NCBI GenBank assembly: GCA_030522415.1
Contig: CM060121.1
Coordinates: 19,700,642 to 19,764,641, forward strand
Length of the DNA: 64,000 bases
Source: Channallabes apus
Lineage: Eukaryota; Chordata; Actinopteri; Siluriformes; Clariidae
Direction of reading: 5' to 3'
The notes under the pieces were generated by a model. That model saw nothing but the letters and a program-made list of their open reading frames with translations, was not told the DNA's origin and made no database searches. The position numbers were made by a program, and so were the translations under genes. Below, piece by piece: positions 51,431 through 63,272 of this stretch (positions within the stretch are counted from its first letter, which is position 1; each line of letters begins with the position of its first letter).

Positions 51431-54048
51431 AGTCTTTCACACATTCTGTTTAACACAAGGTTCATAGTCCATAGTTTTTGGTCTTCAAATATCTAAGTGG
51501 AAATAAAATCACGCATTATTTTTGTTTGGAAATAAAGGTGATGAAAACATAAGTAATGTTTTATGCAAAATAAAATCTAGGACGAATCACTTAACTAAAC
51601 AAACAAAGACAGGACCAGCCTGTCGTCCCAGAGGTTAGAAAAGAGGAGGCAGAACATTTTTCCCCCTCAGTGTTTTGCCAGGCTTGTAAGCAGAATGGAT
51701 TTTGCGAGTTCATCCTAAATCTCTGCAACTGGATTTGATTGTGTGCTTAGCCAAGGCTGTAATCCCTGTGCAGAGTGGTTTGAAATCAGACGCCTTTCAG
51801 CAAAGACACCAGAGCATTCACAGTGCACACACATAAAACATGTACTGTAATCATACAAGCTTATTTAAGGAAAGAGACGGTTATAAAAATAAAAAAAAAC
51901 TTAAGTTGCATACCGTATGCCAATTAGTGTAACATTAGTAGTACAATTAAAAAGACTTTGAAATTCGGATGCAGTTTGGAAGCTTCTTACATGCATTACC
52001 ATTATAAAGGTATATATTCACTCATCATAAACCCCATCCCATTTCTGAAATTTACACATGCATCACATGGAAACAGCATGAAGTCTGGTGAAACAGACAC
52101 AGTTAAGCTTCCTGGTCCTTTAGTTTGCGCCAACTCATGGGCAAGTATATTTAGGCTCAAGGAGAAAGTAGGACTGATACATACAGCTGATGCAACACCA
52201 GTCAAGAATTTTAGCTTTTTCGAACATTTTCCGAAAGTTACCTTACAGAGACTTGCTACGTAGTTCCCAAAATGGTCAGGCTTTCTGGGTGGTTTTACAT
52301 GTTTTAATGTACTGTGACATGTATTGCAATCATAGTACATATGATACAGTATGTGGTCATGCGTGTCCCAAAGCACATCTGTATGTGGGTTGAGTGATCG
52401 TAATGTAACTTTGAGACATATTGGACCCTTTTTACACTTGTGCTTACCACTGCCCATTTATGATCTGATTAAGCAGGACACGTTGTTGCCTGATGTGAAC
52501 TTGGTCTTAGTTCCACTCCACAAATTTGAAATAGAAAAGTGGTGTACCACAAGAGCTGATATTTGTTAGAACTACACTCATACAGTTCATTGTTTTTTCA
52601 CTCCACTTATCTCTATTCACTAAACACATTGTTTGTTACATTGAACTCGTTACTATACTTTTGAACATACAGTGGCTAATAGTCCATCTGTGTGTTGGAT
52701 GGGAACATGTAACATTCTACCCAGCTACGGCTTTTTTGTGAATTATTTTTGCATGTTGACAACAAACAAAAAGCAACAACAAAAAAAAGTCAGTTATACA
52801 AAATTTATTTCTGACAACAAAGACAAATCATTAGCTTATTTTCTGGTGGTAGTACAGTTATATAATTCTGAAAACCAGCGTTAAATAAGGGAAATCTAAC
52901 TTAGTTCTTTGCACAGTGTAAACGCTATAGATTGTTAGACAGTCCTGTAAGATCCTCTGCTTCTGAGTAATATGAGACAGCTTGACCAACACTCAAGTGC
53001 ACAATCGCTTGCATTTGCACGTTATTCTTATGTATATACGGCGTAAATGTGGCATCAAACCATTGTGCACTACTTTGTCTCTGCCTTTCCTCGCGGGGAG
53101 TTGTCCCCTACAGCAACGGGCATTATTTCTCTCGCTACATCCCTACAGGCAGATTTGCATCCAGCTCAAAGCAACAGAACATCAAAAGAGGCTTTGATGC
53201 GCTGTGTGACTGCACTGGAGGAGACTAGGAGACAGAGAGCGAGGCTTCAACACTATCAGCCTGGATTCCAACAGTTATTTGGCTCTTTAAAGACGTAAAA
53301 AATCTATAGCTTGCACTGAACAGAATAAAGAATGATGAGAGTAAAGCTTAGACTGGGAAATGCCTGCAGACCTTGTTCATTCATTTCAACAAAGCAATGT
53401 GTATAGTGTATAAAACTTAATTATGAGAACATGCAGAATGGAACTAAGCCCAAGAGACTCAAATGCCCAAGTCATGTTTTCTTTTAAATGGAATAAAAAT
53501 AACCAGATTTTGCCAGATCTTTAATGGATGACAGAATTTATTTACTTTGTAAATACTGTATACTTCACATTTGAGGTATAATGACTCTACTATGCTCATC
53601 AAGCATGCATCAACAAGTTTATTTTAAGTCACAAATCCTATTTAATAACTGTTTTCATTATGTAAAATTCAGACACAGTATTTTGGATAAGCAGATGTGT
53701 TTTACTTGAAAATATTATTCAGCTTCTGTTTATTTGCAGAATTAAGGCTGAGCCTGAATGCCTCTCCTCCTGCATCTGCATCATCAAATATCAAATATCG
53801 CATGCCTCCTTGTAGTGTAACTTTTTGTTATTTCTGTTGTAGCTATAGTTCTTGCATCACTGTTTCTATTTTGCAGTTATCCTCCACTTGTAGTAGGCTA
53901 CAAATTATGAGACCATATTAAAAATCTGGGATTTTTCCTAAAATGAAATATTATAATAATATGTAAACTAGTGATGGGTGATATGACCTCAGTTTAACAT
54001 AACAAACATTTTACCTCAATCATGATTAATGAATGAGTATCATTAATC
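51431..54048 (-). other. fam20c intron with unassigned open frames
   Basis: A 151-codon minus-strand frame (52002-52457) and an 83-codon plus-strand frame (53047-53298, ending EALMRCVTALEETRRQRARL...) stand out in AT-rich DNA but match nothing I recognise. The first has a repeat-like look (GATCACTCAACCCACATACA on the minus strand) and is probably an old transposon. Confidence 0.35.
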
Positions 54049-54829
54049 CAGTTCAACCTTGGATTGTGAGTAAACTTCGGTCCGGAGGTGTGGTTGTAAT
54101 CCAAAGCACTCATATATCAAAGCCAATTTCCCCATAAGAAAAAAATGAGAACTAAGGTGATTCTTGTGCATGATTTATGCACAACCCAAAAATATTCATA
54201 TAAATTTGATTGATTTGAAATATCAAGTAAAAAATAAAACAAATTAACCTGCACTTGACCTTTTAAGCAAATTGTGGCTGGAGTAAGACGAGAGAGAAGA
54301 AGAGAGGGGGGGGGGGGTACTCTGTGTAAGACGACTTTCACACACACACTAACGGGATCACTGCTTTCTGACAGGGAGTCTCTGTCGGCAAACTTCTTTA
54401 ACAAGGAACCTCTCTAAGGACACTTGCTTTTGCCACTTTCTGAGGATTTCGTGGGAAATGTCACATTGCATTGTTTTTAAACAGATTCATCTCCTGCCCT
54501 GCTACAGACTTTTTAACCTTTACTTCATGGGGGCGTTGTTGAAGTACAGTTACTAAAAAAACAAAAAATAAAATGCTTTACCCAAACACACATGGTCACA
54601 ATGTTATAGTAAACAATACAAGCATAGACTATAGGAGTGATGCATGCACACCAAGACTCAGCTTTGGAGACGATTACCCACAATCCCACAGCTTGAGATT
54701 GCATGTGTACTAATCGTAATTCAAGACCTCGCTTGTTTTTCAAGTTTAAATGTATTTAAAAAATTTGTTCGTTTTACTGGGCCAGTGAGCCACACTCGCA
54801 AACCAAGTTACAGTACTTTCAATCCACTG
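54049..54829. mobile_element. Non-autonomous DNA transposon with decayed terminal repeats
   Basis: The left end is CAGTTCAACCTTGGATTGTG. The right end on the minus strand is CAGTGGATTGAAAGTACTGT followed by AACTTGGTTTGCGAGTG. Both derive from a fish family whose ends carry CCTTGGATTGCGAGTAACTT. A G run lies near 54306-54317. Confidence 0.6.
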
Positions 54830-55026
54830 TATTATTAAGTTTTGTACTGTAAGTATGCTTAACTATTTAAACTGGGATATTTTCGTTCAAAAGAGTTCTA
54901 CGCCATGTTGCTTTAATGTCGCAGATTGTCTGGGGCAAAGTTATGTGTCTACAATGGGCAGGAGTATATGTTTCGGCGGACAGTGCGTTAACACACACAG
55001 TTGGGATAATTGGTTGGGTAACAGAA

Positions 55027-55375
55027 TGTTTTTTATTTAACAAAAAACTATTTATGTTACAGACTTGATGCTAGATGTTTTCCCTGCTGAATTTTTTCAT
55101 GATTTTTCAGTCATTTGTTGCCTCCGTCTCAACTTTTCTGAGACCTGTAGCAGGCATCAAATTTGAAATAAGCTCATTTAGTGTATAAAAGTGTAAAATT
55201 TATATTCTAGTGTGAATAGAATATTGGCTCATGTGATTCGAAAGTCTTTTTATTTACATGTAAAAAACAACTTTTCCAGAATTTGGGTTGTATCTGGGCA
55301 TCCCTGCTGAAGCTGCTGCCCCCGCGACCCGACCTCGGATAAGCGGAAGAAAATGGATGGATGGATGGATGGATG
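55027..55375 (+). mobile_element. DNA transposon remnant plus (GGAT)n repeat tail
   Basis: CCTCCGTCTCAACTTTTCTG and CCAGAATTTGGGTTGTATC are words of a widespread fish DNA element. Directly after it, CCGACCTCGGATAAGCGGAA leads into a (GGAT)n tail at about 55353-55373, the typical 3' end of a separate LINE- or SINE-type copy. Confidence 0.5.
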
Positions 55376-57009
55376 AGTACTGTCTGTACTGTATGTGTAT
55401 TGTATACCAAACAAGGCCTGGCCTGGATGAGACTATAACAATGGATTTGTAAATGGTTATTAGTGACTTCATCTGTGTGTCACTACAAGGCTAATGGCCA
55501 AGCACTTATTTGAAATTGCCTGTGTTGTATTAGAGCTATTGCTGGGTGAGTGGGTGGCACTGGATGTTAGAGGGGCCAAAGTCGATGTGAATGAGCGAAC
55601 CAATTCGGAAAATTTTGTCCTCTGTCCATAATTTCTAATGGCTGGCCTGGGAAAGCCTATTGGCACTTTTATCCTAAATCCACCACATTCTGCCTCTCAT
55701 CTGTGTCAGCACAACTTATCAGTATGTAGACAAAACATATTATTTTGAATCCAGTAAGCACAGATTCTGTACATTTGTAAGGGTAGATTTTTAAAACTGC
55801 TTTGGTTACATTACACAAAATGGATCAAATAACATTATTTTTTACAGTCTTCTTCAGGGCATTTGTAGAAAGCTTCAAGCAAGGAGGGGGAAAAAGTGCA
55901 AATTAAAGATCTGGATACCAGACTAACAATGTTCGATAATCATCCAGTTTTTTTTTGAGCTTGGTGTTTTGGAGCTTGAATTTTTATTTAATTAACACTG
56001 TTAAAGTAATTGTAAAAACATGTGGTTTTAGCAGCTCTTCTGTGCCACAGAGCGTTAGAAAACACAGAGCATTAATGGTCCAATTTCTTTGATTAGGTGC
56101 AATCAAATAAAACAGGCTTGACAGTCTCTGCGCAAAGGAAATCAAGCATCCGCATGCAATTATTTGATCAAGAGAGAGAAAGGTAGCAGCTCGGTCTCAG
56201 CTGTGGGAATGTGGAGTCATTCAGCATGGTTTTATGTGCTACTACCGCTTTTGCGAACAAACATTCCCAAGAGCTTCTGATGGCACATCTGTCGTTTAAT
56301 TAACATGTAGACCTGGTGATGTTAATTAAAAACAAACTGAGCATTACCTACCAGGAAATATTACATGAATGCTCCAGCAGATCTTAACACGGTGAGCTCA
56401 GGCAACTTCACGGAACATGAAGAGATATTTTTTGTTGCAGCTGTCACTTTTCAGATGCATGCTACAGTATATTACATATGGCAAAACCATTCACTTGGTT
56501 GAGATCTGTTTAGACTCAGGCATACTTAATGCATATCTGGATTCCAAAAACAATATGCGATAATGCACAGAAAACTAACACAATGTGCAGAAAGGTGAAC
56601 AAACAATGTCGCAAAGCCTATGACTGGAACAATCATACACAGTGACCAATGTGAACTGCAGAGAGTCGCAAGCTTTTAGGTTTTCATCATCAGCATTTGT
56701 ACACAAAATCTTTTTTCACAAAAAAAAGTGCTCACTGATGGCAGCGCAGGGATTTAATAGCAGTGCTAGTAACTGTGTCCTATCCTCCAGAGACAAGCAC
56801 ATTTTTGCTAAAGTAGTAATCAATGTTTTGAATGAATAAATGGTTGCACAAATATTATGTGTTTAAACCTAGATAAGGTGAACAAAGATAAATCGATATA
56901 GAGGACAGATGCATCCACAATATTGTAATAATGTAATTATGAATGTGAAAAACCATCATGACATGCAAATCTGACCTGGTCAAAAAATATATAAATAGAA
57001 TAATGCATG
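55376..57009 (-). other. fam20c intron with a conserved-looking block
   Basis: No transposons recognised. Bases about 56020-56420 are high-complexity, with homeobox-type cores (TTTAATTAACATG and GTTAATTAAAA), and look like possible conserved non-coding sequence. Confidence 0.4.
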
Positions 57010-57101
57010 ATTAGGGGAATCTCAGGTTTCTTCGCTTTTCTTTTTTGGCTATGTTCACATAGCCAAAAAAGAAAAGCGAAGAAACCTGAGATTCCCCTAA
57101 T
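57010..57101. repeat. Perfect 44-bp inverted repeat (hairpin), 4-nt loop
   Basis: The left arm 57010-57053 (starts ATTAGGGGAATCTCAGG, ends TTTTTTGGCTATG) is exactly complementary to the right arm 57058-57101. The loop is TTCA. Beyond a 2-nt offset the flanks AATGCA and TGCATT also pair. On the fam20c strand it begins at intron nucleotide 47 after the 5' splice site of exon 57148-57226. No mismatch in 44 bp implies a very recent origin or strong constraint. Confidence 0.97.
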
Positions 57102-57146
57102 TGCATTGTATTAAGGATAATAAATCTGAGACTCTTGTGCCACTTA

Positions 57147-57248
<102 letters not shown>

Positions 57249-57303
57249 TTATTCTGGGTCTTTAGTGGTGAGCCAAGAAAATTCATCACAGTTTATTTAG
57301 CGT

Positions 57304-57378
<75 letters not shown>
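57304..57378. repeat. (CA)n microsatellite, (TG)n on the fam20c strand
   Basis: About 37 uninterrupted CA units. On the gene's strand this is a (UG)n tract ending 77 nt before the 3' splice site of exon 57148-57226. Confidence 0.97.
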
Positions 57379-57383
<5 letters not shown>

Positions 57384-58306
57384 ACCTAATATAGTGATTC
57401 CCACTATAGGTAATACTCTGGCTCTGTGCCCTGGCATACTGACAAGCACCCAAATAAACTTTCATCCCTTAAAACAAAAACATTTTATTTATTAATCCAT
57501 TTCGAGAAAAGATGGCATGTCATTATTGGTTTATTAGAAGAGATCCTAATATTTAAGATTTTCCTTTTCTCACGTTGCAGCTCTAGGAATGCACATGACC
57601 CGGACCAAGCATCACTACCGTCATCCAGCATGCAGTGATGATGTGTTTAAAATCACTGACTTAATAATGTAGTAAAGTACATTGTAGATGACTATTTTTC
57701 TTATCTTGCTTTCCAATCAAGTATTTTTTTAGAAACATGCATCTGATTTTCATTACAGCTGAACAGAACAGATAGATAAACTTAATTCAAATGAATGGAG
57801 GTTTCCTCATACCTGAGTGGTGCTCAAATGATTACTGAGAAGCCATATGCAGCTCGTGGTCCCACAAAGTTACAGTAATGATACAGTTCCAAAATTGCTT
57901 TAATCAATTGTTTGCCATGGTGTGTTTCTACAATATGTGTATACACTTTATATAATTTCACCTGGCCCATATCACAGTTACAGTATATCCTTATAGTTTG
58001 CATTCCTACACTACTAGGAAGTTTCGCTGCTGCCTTGTTATTAAAAAATACAATAAGTGGGAATCCATATACTGTATGTTCAGGAATTATATATTACATG
58101 GAACATATGGAATTATATGGTCCAAAATAATTATAATTAAGCTATAGCACTGTTATTTAACATAGAAAATTCATAAATACAGTAATAAAATAAATGAAAG
58201 AAGTACTGTACAGTAGTAAACATAAAGTAAATATTAGATTTATGTTAATCAATTAAAAAGGAAATAGTAATGGAAGTGGTACTGTCTGTTACAAGAGCCC
58301 AAGTAA
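57379..58306 (-). other. fam20c intron
   Basis: Unique AT-rich sequence. Nothing recognised. Confidence 0.4.
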
Positions 58307-58307
58307 G

Positions 58308-58340
58308 AAAGAGAGAGAAAGAGAAAGAGAAGGAGAGAGG

Positions 58341-58374
<34 letters not shown>

Positions 58375-58682
58375 GAGAGGGAGAGAGCGAGTAGCACACT
58401 CTTACAGTTCTGATTGTGGTGAGGACGACACTGAATGACTATAGATAAAATGCTCTTTTAAAAAAAATATTTCTGTGTCCTCTCCATCCCTCCCCGTCCT
58501 CCACCCGCCTCCCACTTCTCTTGCGCCTACCTGTCCTCTTCTAGCCTCCAGTTCTCCCCTGCCTAGCCTTTGATTTCCGCTGCTCTGTTGCCTACTGTCC
58601 TCCCTCGTCTTCCTATTCTCCTCCTGCCTTTCTGTCTTCCCTTGCTTCCATCGTCCCCCTGCCTACTCGTTCATCCTCCTGG
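58308..58682. repeat. Purine tract (GA)n followed by a pyrimidine-rich tract
   Basis: 58308-58392 is nearly pure G/A. 58466-58682 is a C/T-rich imperfect repeat with units such as CCTGCCTA, TCCTCCTGCC and CCTACCTGTCC. The two tracts on the same strand are roughly complementary in composition. Confidence 0.8.
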
Positions 58683-60329
58683 GAAATGCTGATAACTTTC
58701 CCTACTGATTTACTTTTTCACAACCTCCAAGAGTGACAGTTTATGGCTTGGCCCACGAATAGTATAACATCAGTCTGAGATAAGCAATGATTTGTTATAC
58801 CTTTTTGTATGTAGCTTATGTGATAGCACTAGTGATAAGGAAAAAAAAGTTTACAATAATATGAAGCAACAGAGCATTGAACATCTGATAAGTTCAGCTC
58901 AATCTATGTGTTATGACTGAAAAGGTGTCAGAGATACGCAGCAAACTATGTGACGGACAGAACAGATACAGAACAGTCAACTAAGGATCTATGAACTAGT
59001 GCAAACAGAACAATAAAAAAATAATCATGAAAAAAGAAACAACATACACACTGTATCACCGTGCTCACAAAATCCTTACAACTTAAGAGATAAATAGAAT
59101 TTTGGATGTAGATGGGTGGATGGGAAGGTAGAAATAATAAAACACTTAATTTCTAATTAATTCAGAATGCAGAAATGATTGAATTTTATTAATTCCCTAG
59201 ACTTTTAGACTTTTTTGCACAACATGGTCTTTTCAGCTTTTTGTTTAAAATGGTTTTTTGTTGTTTTTATTTTTCTAATATTAACATGAACAGAAAAAAT
59301 GAACAAACAAGCAAAAAAGAACTTACCTGTCATAAAAACACAAAATGCTTCATTAAAAAAAAAGAGAGATACACAATAGCCTATAATGAAGTACAGTATA
59401 TTAAATTGCAAAACAAAGCAAAATCCACTCTGCACTTGTTCTGTGACACAAATTTTTTTCTTCTTTTCTTTAAAATTTAAGCTCATTTCACCTTATGCAC
59501 AACATAACATTACGCACTCTGATCTTAGCCGGTAGAACATAAATGTTCTAATTGTTAAATTAGCTAAATGTAAGATAAAAAAACAACCAAAAAAACGTCT
59601 AGGTATTTCTATATACCATTAGTTTCCTGTCCTTGTTAACACTCTTTTTCTCTTGATTGTTGTTTGCAACAAGCTTAGTTTTAGCCTTTTCTATTTAAGC
59701 GATTTGTTTTCCTACTGCCCTTTCTTAAGCCCTGTTTATCCATCCAGCGAATGTTAGCTGTACTGGTCCCTTGTTTTTGGCCTAAGATCCTAAGGCCTTG
59801 ATATTTGTTACTGGCCTGTCTTTTGGGTTATCACTGACCTGCATTCATTCACCTTGTCTGCCTGCCTTCTGACCTCTGCAGTAAATGCTGACAAGGCTTC
59901 TAGAAACCCATTAATAAATCTTTGTGGGTACATGCACACCTCTCATGTGTCTTCTGTGTTACACATAGCTTTTATGACACACAGCATCCCTGTTTATCTG
60001 TCCGAATGCACAGATTAAATATTTTATTTTATCTTTTTTTTAAATGCATTTTGTGTCAGCTTTTATGGCCTGGCTTTCAGCAGCTTTGCTTATCTTTCAT
60101 TGTGTGCTTAGATGTTTGCTCCATATAAAGTAAGCAATATATTCCCTATATTGTACCCAGCTGCAAAATTGGCATCCTTTAGCAGTATCCTTACAATGGA
60201 TGCTTGACCCAGATGCCAGATAGTTCAGACTTATGGACTAGCCCTGTTCCATTTTTCTAATTCTAAGGCATAATACTTAAGTGAGCAGAATTTAATTCTA
60301 TTAACATAATGAATGATGTTTTTATTTGT
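58683..60329 (-). other. fam20c intron
   Basis: Mostly unique. Bases about 59660-59963 (GGCCTGTCTTTTGGGTTATC, AATAAATC, ending GTGTTACA) have the look of an LTR 3' end, but no matching start was found. Confidence 0.35.
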
Positions 60330-61097
60330 GTGTAAAAACATAATAAAAATCATCTAATTATAGCAGGTGCCATTATTTATTTAACAAAAATGAAGCCAAA
60401 AAGAAAAAAAAAATGAAATTACCCCATTATTGCTTTCACAGGATTTAAGAGGGTAAGTTGCAGCCAGCTACTGCTAATAATGAGATCACGATTATTTGAT
60501 CATCTCAGGTATAAAGCAATTGTTGCTGCACATCAATCTGAAGAATATAAAACCACTTTCAAACAATTTGGAGTTCAACATTCTACAGTGAGATGGATTA
60601 TATGCAAGTGAAGTTCACACCAAGGTCAGACTGTGCAATGCTCAGAGAAATGCAAAAAAACAACAACAACAACAAAAAAACCAAGAGCTACAGCTCAGAC
60701 CCTATAGGGCTTACTGAGCATGTTAAATGTTACAGTCCATAACAGCATAATTAGAAGAAGACTGAACAAGTACGGTTAGTTTGAAAGGTTTGTCAGATTA
60801 AAAATTTTTCTGTCAAGCAACAGCTGTAGAGGGATGATGGCTTGGGATTATTTTGCGGTCACAGCGCCTGAGGACCTCCAACATGAACTCCTCCGGATAC
60901 CAGATTATTCAAGAGGCAAGCCAATAAAAATACTGTAGTGGGACTTTAAGAGATCTGTGAATGATCGAATGTCCTTAATGAACACATGCTTATTTTTTTT
61001 TTGGCTTCATAGTTTTATTAAATATTTATAAATTACCATTATATTAATTAAAAATGAGACCTGCTATGATCAGATTATATTTATGGTGTTTTTACAC
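60330..61097 (+). mobile_element. Tc1-like element, decayed, with long inverted ends
   Basis: The ends are GTGTAAAAACATAATAAAAA and, from the minus strand, GTGTAAAAACACCATAAATA. The following blocks also pair (ATAGCAGGT and TGAAGCCAAAAA). The interior matches a fish Tc1-like family: AAGCAATTGTTGCTGCACAT, CAACATTCTACAGTGAGATG and AGAAGAAGACTGAACAAGTA. It is about 770 bp, internally deleted, with no open transposase. Confidence 0.8.
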
Positions 61098-61180
61098 AAA
61101 AAAATATAGAACTAGAAAATAAGTATATACTGTATTATTATTTGTTAGTATATTATTTATTATTATTTATTTATTATTGT

Positions 61181-61231
61181 CTATACCGCTTAATCCTGTA
61201 TAGAGGGTCGCAGGAGCTTGGAGCCTAAAAA
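61181..61231 (-). mobile_element. Family A SINE, 3' end only
   Basis: TCTATACCGCTTAATCCTGT and AGGGTCGCAGGAGCTTGGAG match the 3' end of the family on the minus strand. The rest is missing. Confidence 0.7.
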
Positions 61232-62119
61232 GTCTGGAGGCATTTTTGCTTATATGAAATTTGTTATCATTCTTTTATTCTAGACTCAGTTCTAATACCT
61301 TTGAAATTTTTTATGTTTTTTATATGAGTGCAACAAAGTAAAAAAAATCCATTAATTTTGCTGTGTAATTTATTCTTTTAAGTGAATTTTGCTTGTGGAG
61401 TTGGACTACGGGTCACCCTGTATATTGCTTCTGCTTTAACAATATTTACTTTGATGTGATGGACTGGCAGGAAGTAATCTTTGGATAAGATTTGAATCTG
61501 CTGTAACCCTGCCCAGGATATCAAAGATAAAGAAATGTATGAGTAAATATCTTGAATATGACTTCACCTGTGTTGTAACAATATGCTTTACCAGCACCAC
61601 TTCCAACTCAGCCAACATCCATACACAAAGTTGTAAAGACTTACAGTGCAGAGTTTAAAATCCCTAAGCTTGGGACAGTTTTACTGGAGTGTCAGAAAGC
61701 TGATGGTCCTGACTGATGTATACTGCACTATAAACAACTAGGCTACATCAGCATTCACACTGCAGCAAGGCTAAGAGGGGTACTGATAGATGGACAGAGA
61801 TTGGGCTGCCATTCAACTCAGTAGATGGCTTTTACGTAGAAACTCGCTGACTGTAGCAAACATGCATCCATCCATCCTTCTGTATAAATTGTAAGTGTAT
61901 TGCAATGCCACTGTATATGTCTGTTTAGTGCTCAAAATATCTGAATCTGTACTCAGTTTTTACAGTGAATGTAGTGAACAGAAGAACAAAAACATAACAA
62001 AGAAACAAAAACTAAAGAAACAACAAAGTAAATTATGATATTCTGAGGCATTTCTATTATACAAGCTATATATCCTACTATTTTGCATATCTAGGACAGC
62101 AGAACAGCAGTGTTTTTTT
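61232..62119 (-). other. fam20c intron
   Basis: 61232-61290 resembles 25448-25512. Otherwise nothing was recognised. Confidence 0.4.
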
Positions 62120-62790
62120 TTTCTTCAAAAAATTAATACAAATAGAGTTGAGACAGGGAGTTGGATTGTCTTCTCCAACAAATCCAAAAGATTATCTGGC
62201 CTCATGGGTGGTGGCCAGCCCATGTGTGAAAATGATGTCTCATGCTGTTTGTGGTCCACAATCTTTCACTATTTGAGCCTGATGAATCCTGGTATTGTTA
62301 TCTTGGAATATGACCATGCCATCAGGGAAGAAAAAAATCCATTGATATAAAAACTCATTCAGTATATTCTAGTCATCCTAAGTAGACCTTATTTTTGGGC
62401 ACATAACATTGTTGAACCTAGACCTGAACAACAGAAGCAACCCCAGATCATAACACTGCCCCAAAGGTATCGTAGGCACTAGATGATGGGTGCATCAGTT
62501 TATCTACCTCTCTTCTTAACCTGATGCACCCAGCACTCTGGAACAAGGTAAATCTGGACTCATCAGACTACATGACCTTTTTTTTTCAAATGCTCCACAG
62601 TCCATTAACTAGTAAATTAAAGTTTTTTCCCTTTTTTCCTAATTAGCCTAATTTACAAGTGGTTTTGTTAAGGTTACACTGCTGTTGAGATCTTTTTGCA
62701 TTGTAATGCTCTTACTTTGACTATTAAACATACTGTATCTGTGAGTTCTACTGTTATTTCTTTTAAGAGAACTATTCCTTAAGACTACAT
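62120..62790 (-). mobile_element. Tc1-like transposase relic
   Basis: The minus strand carries decayed transposase sequence. CTGATGAGTCCAGATTTACC encodes part of a DES-type catalytic motif, and PDGMVIFQDNNTRIHQAQIV (about 62340-62270) contains the second Asp of the triad. The plus-strand words GGTAAATCTGGACTCATCAG and AGCCTAATTTACAAGTGGTT are hallmarks of this fish family. Multiple frameshifts are present. Confidence 0.78.
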
Positions 62791-63093
62791 TAAAAATAGA
62801 AGAAAGTCTACCTCTTTGGAAGTAAAATATGAAGAAATTAGGTATGACTAAAGACTTTTCACATTACTGTATATTATACTGTATGCAGCACATTCAAATC
62901 AGAATTTGAATGCTTTTTTGCTTTTTTAAATTGCACATGTGTGCATCTGTAGGTTGCCAAAGGTTGATCCTCAGCAATGAAACTGTGATGTCTATGAAAG
63001 GGAATTGCAGCCAAACTTTGCTTAATAAAGTATTTTTAAGTTTAACCATGACTGTCATTTTCCATATTAGTGACCCACTTCATTTGAGCTTAC

Positions 63094-63272
63094 CTACGCT
63101 TGTTATCTTCTGGGCCTGAAGGTCTTTGAGCAGAGCCTCCACTACAGGGTTGTGTCTGGAGTAAAGCTCATAGCGGTTAATCCCAATGTGAAAACGAAGC
63201 CAGTTAGGGTATGATTCAGCAGTGGCTTCCCCGGTTGGGTTGTACTCCTCTTCTTCATTACCCTCATGGTGC
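63094..63272 (-). CDS. fam20c: fam20c coding exon ([15 protein letters not shown]), first in window
   Basis: A 179-nt exon with 59 whole codons. After an acidic, poorly conserved start ([20 protein letters not shown]) it enters conserved sequence: [20 protein letters not shown], then [18 protein letters not shown]. This is the junction between the variable luminal stem and the kinase domain. The acceptor is TGTTCTTAG and the donor GTAAGC. The first base completes a codon from the missing upstream exon, and the last base (G) joins CT to give Ala. The signal peptide/anchor exon must lie beyond base 64000, so the gene is partial here. Confidence 0.94.

Noticed and set aside
58907..59963. Complete LTR from TGTTATGACTG to GTGTTACA
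   Set aside because: The right part looks LTR-like, but the proposed start was chosen only for its TG and the flanks do not form a target duplication.
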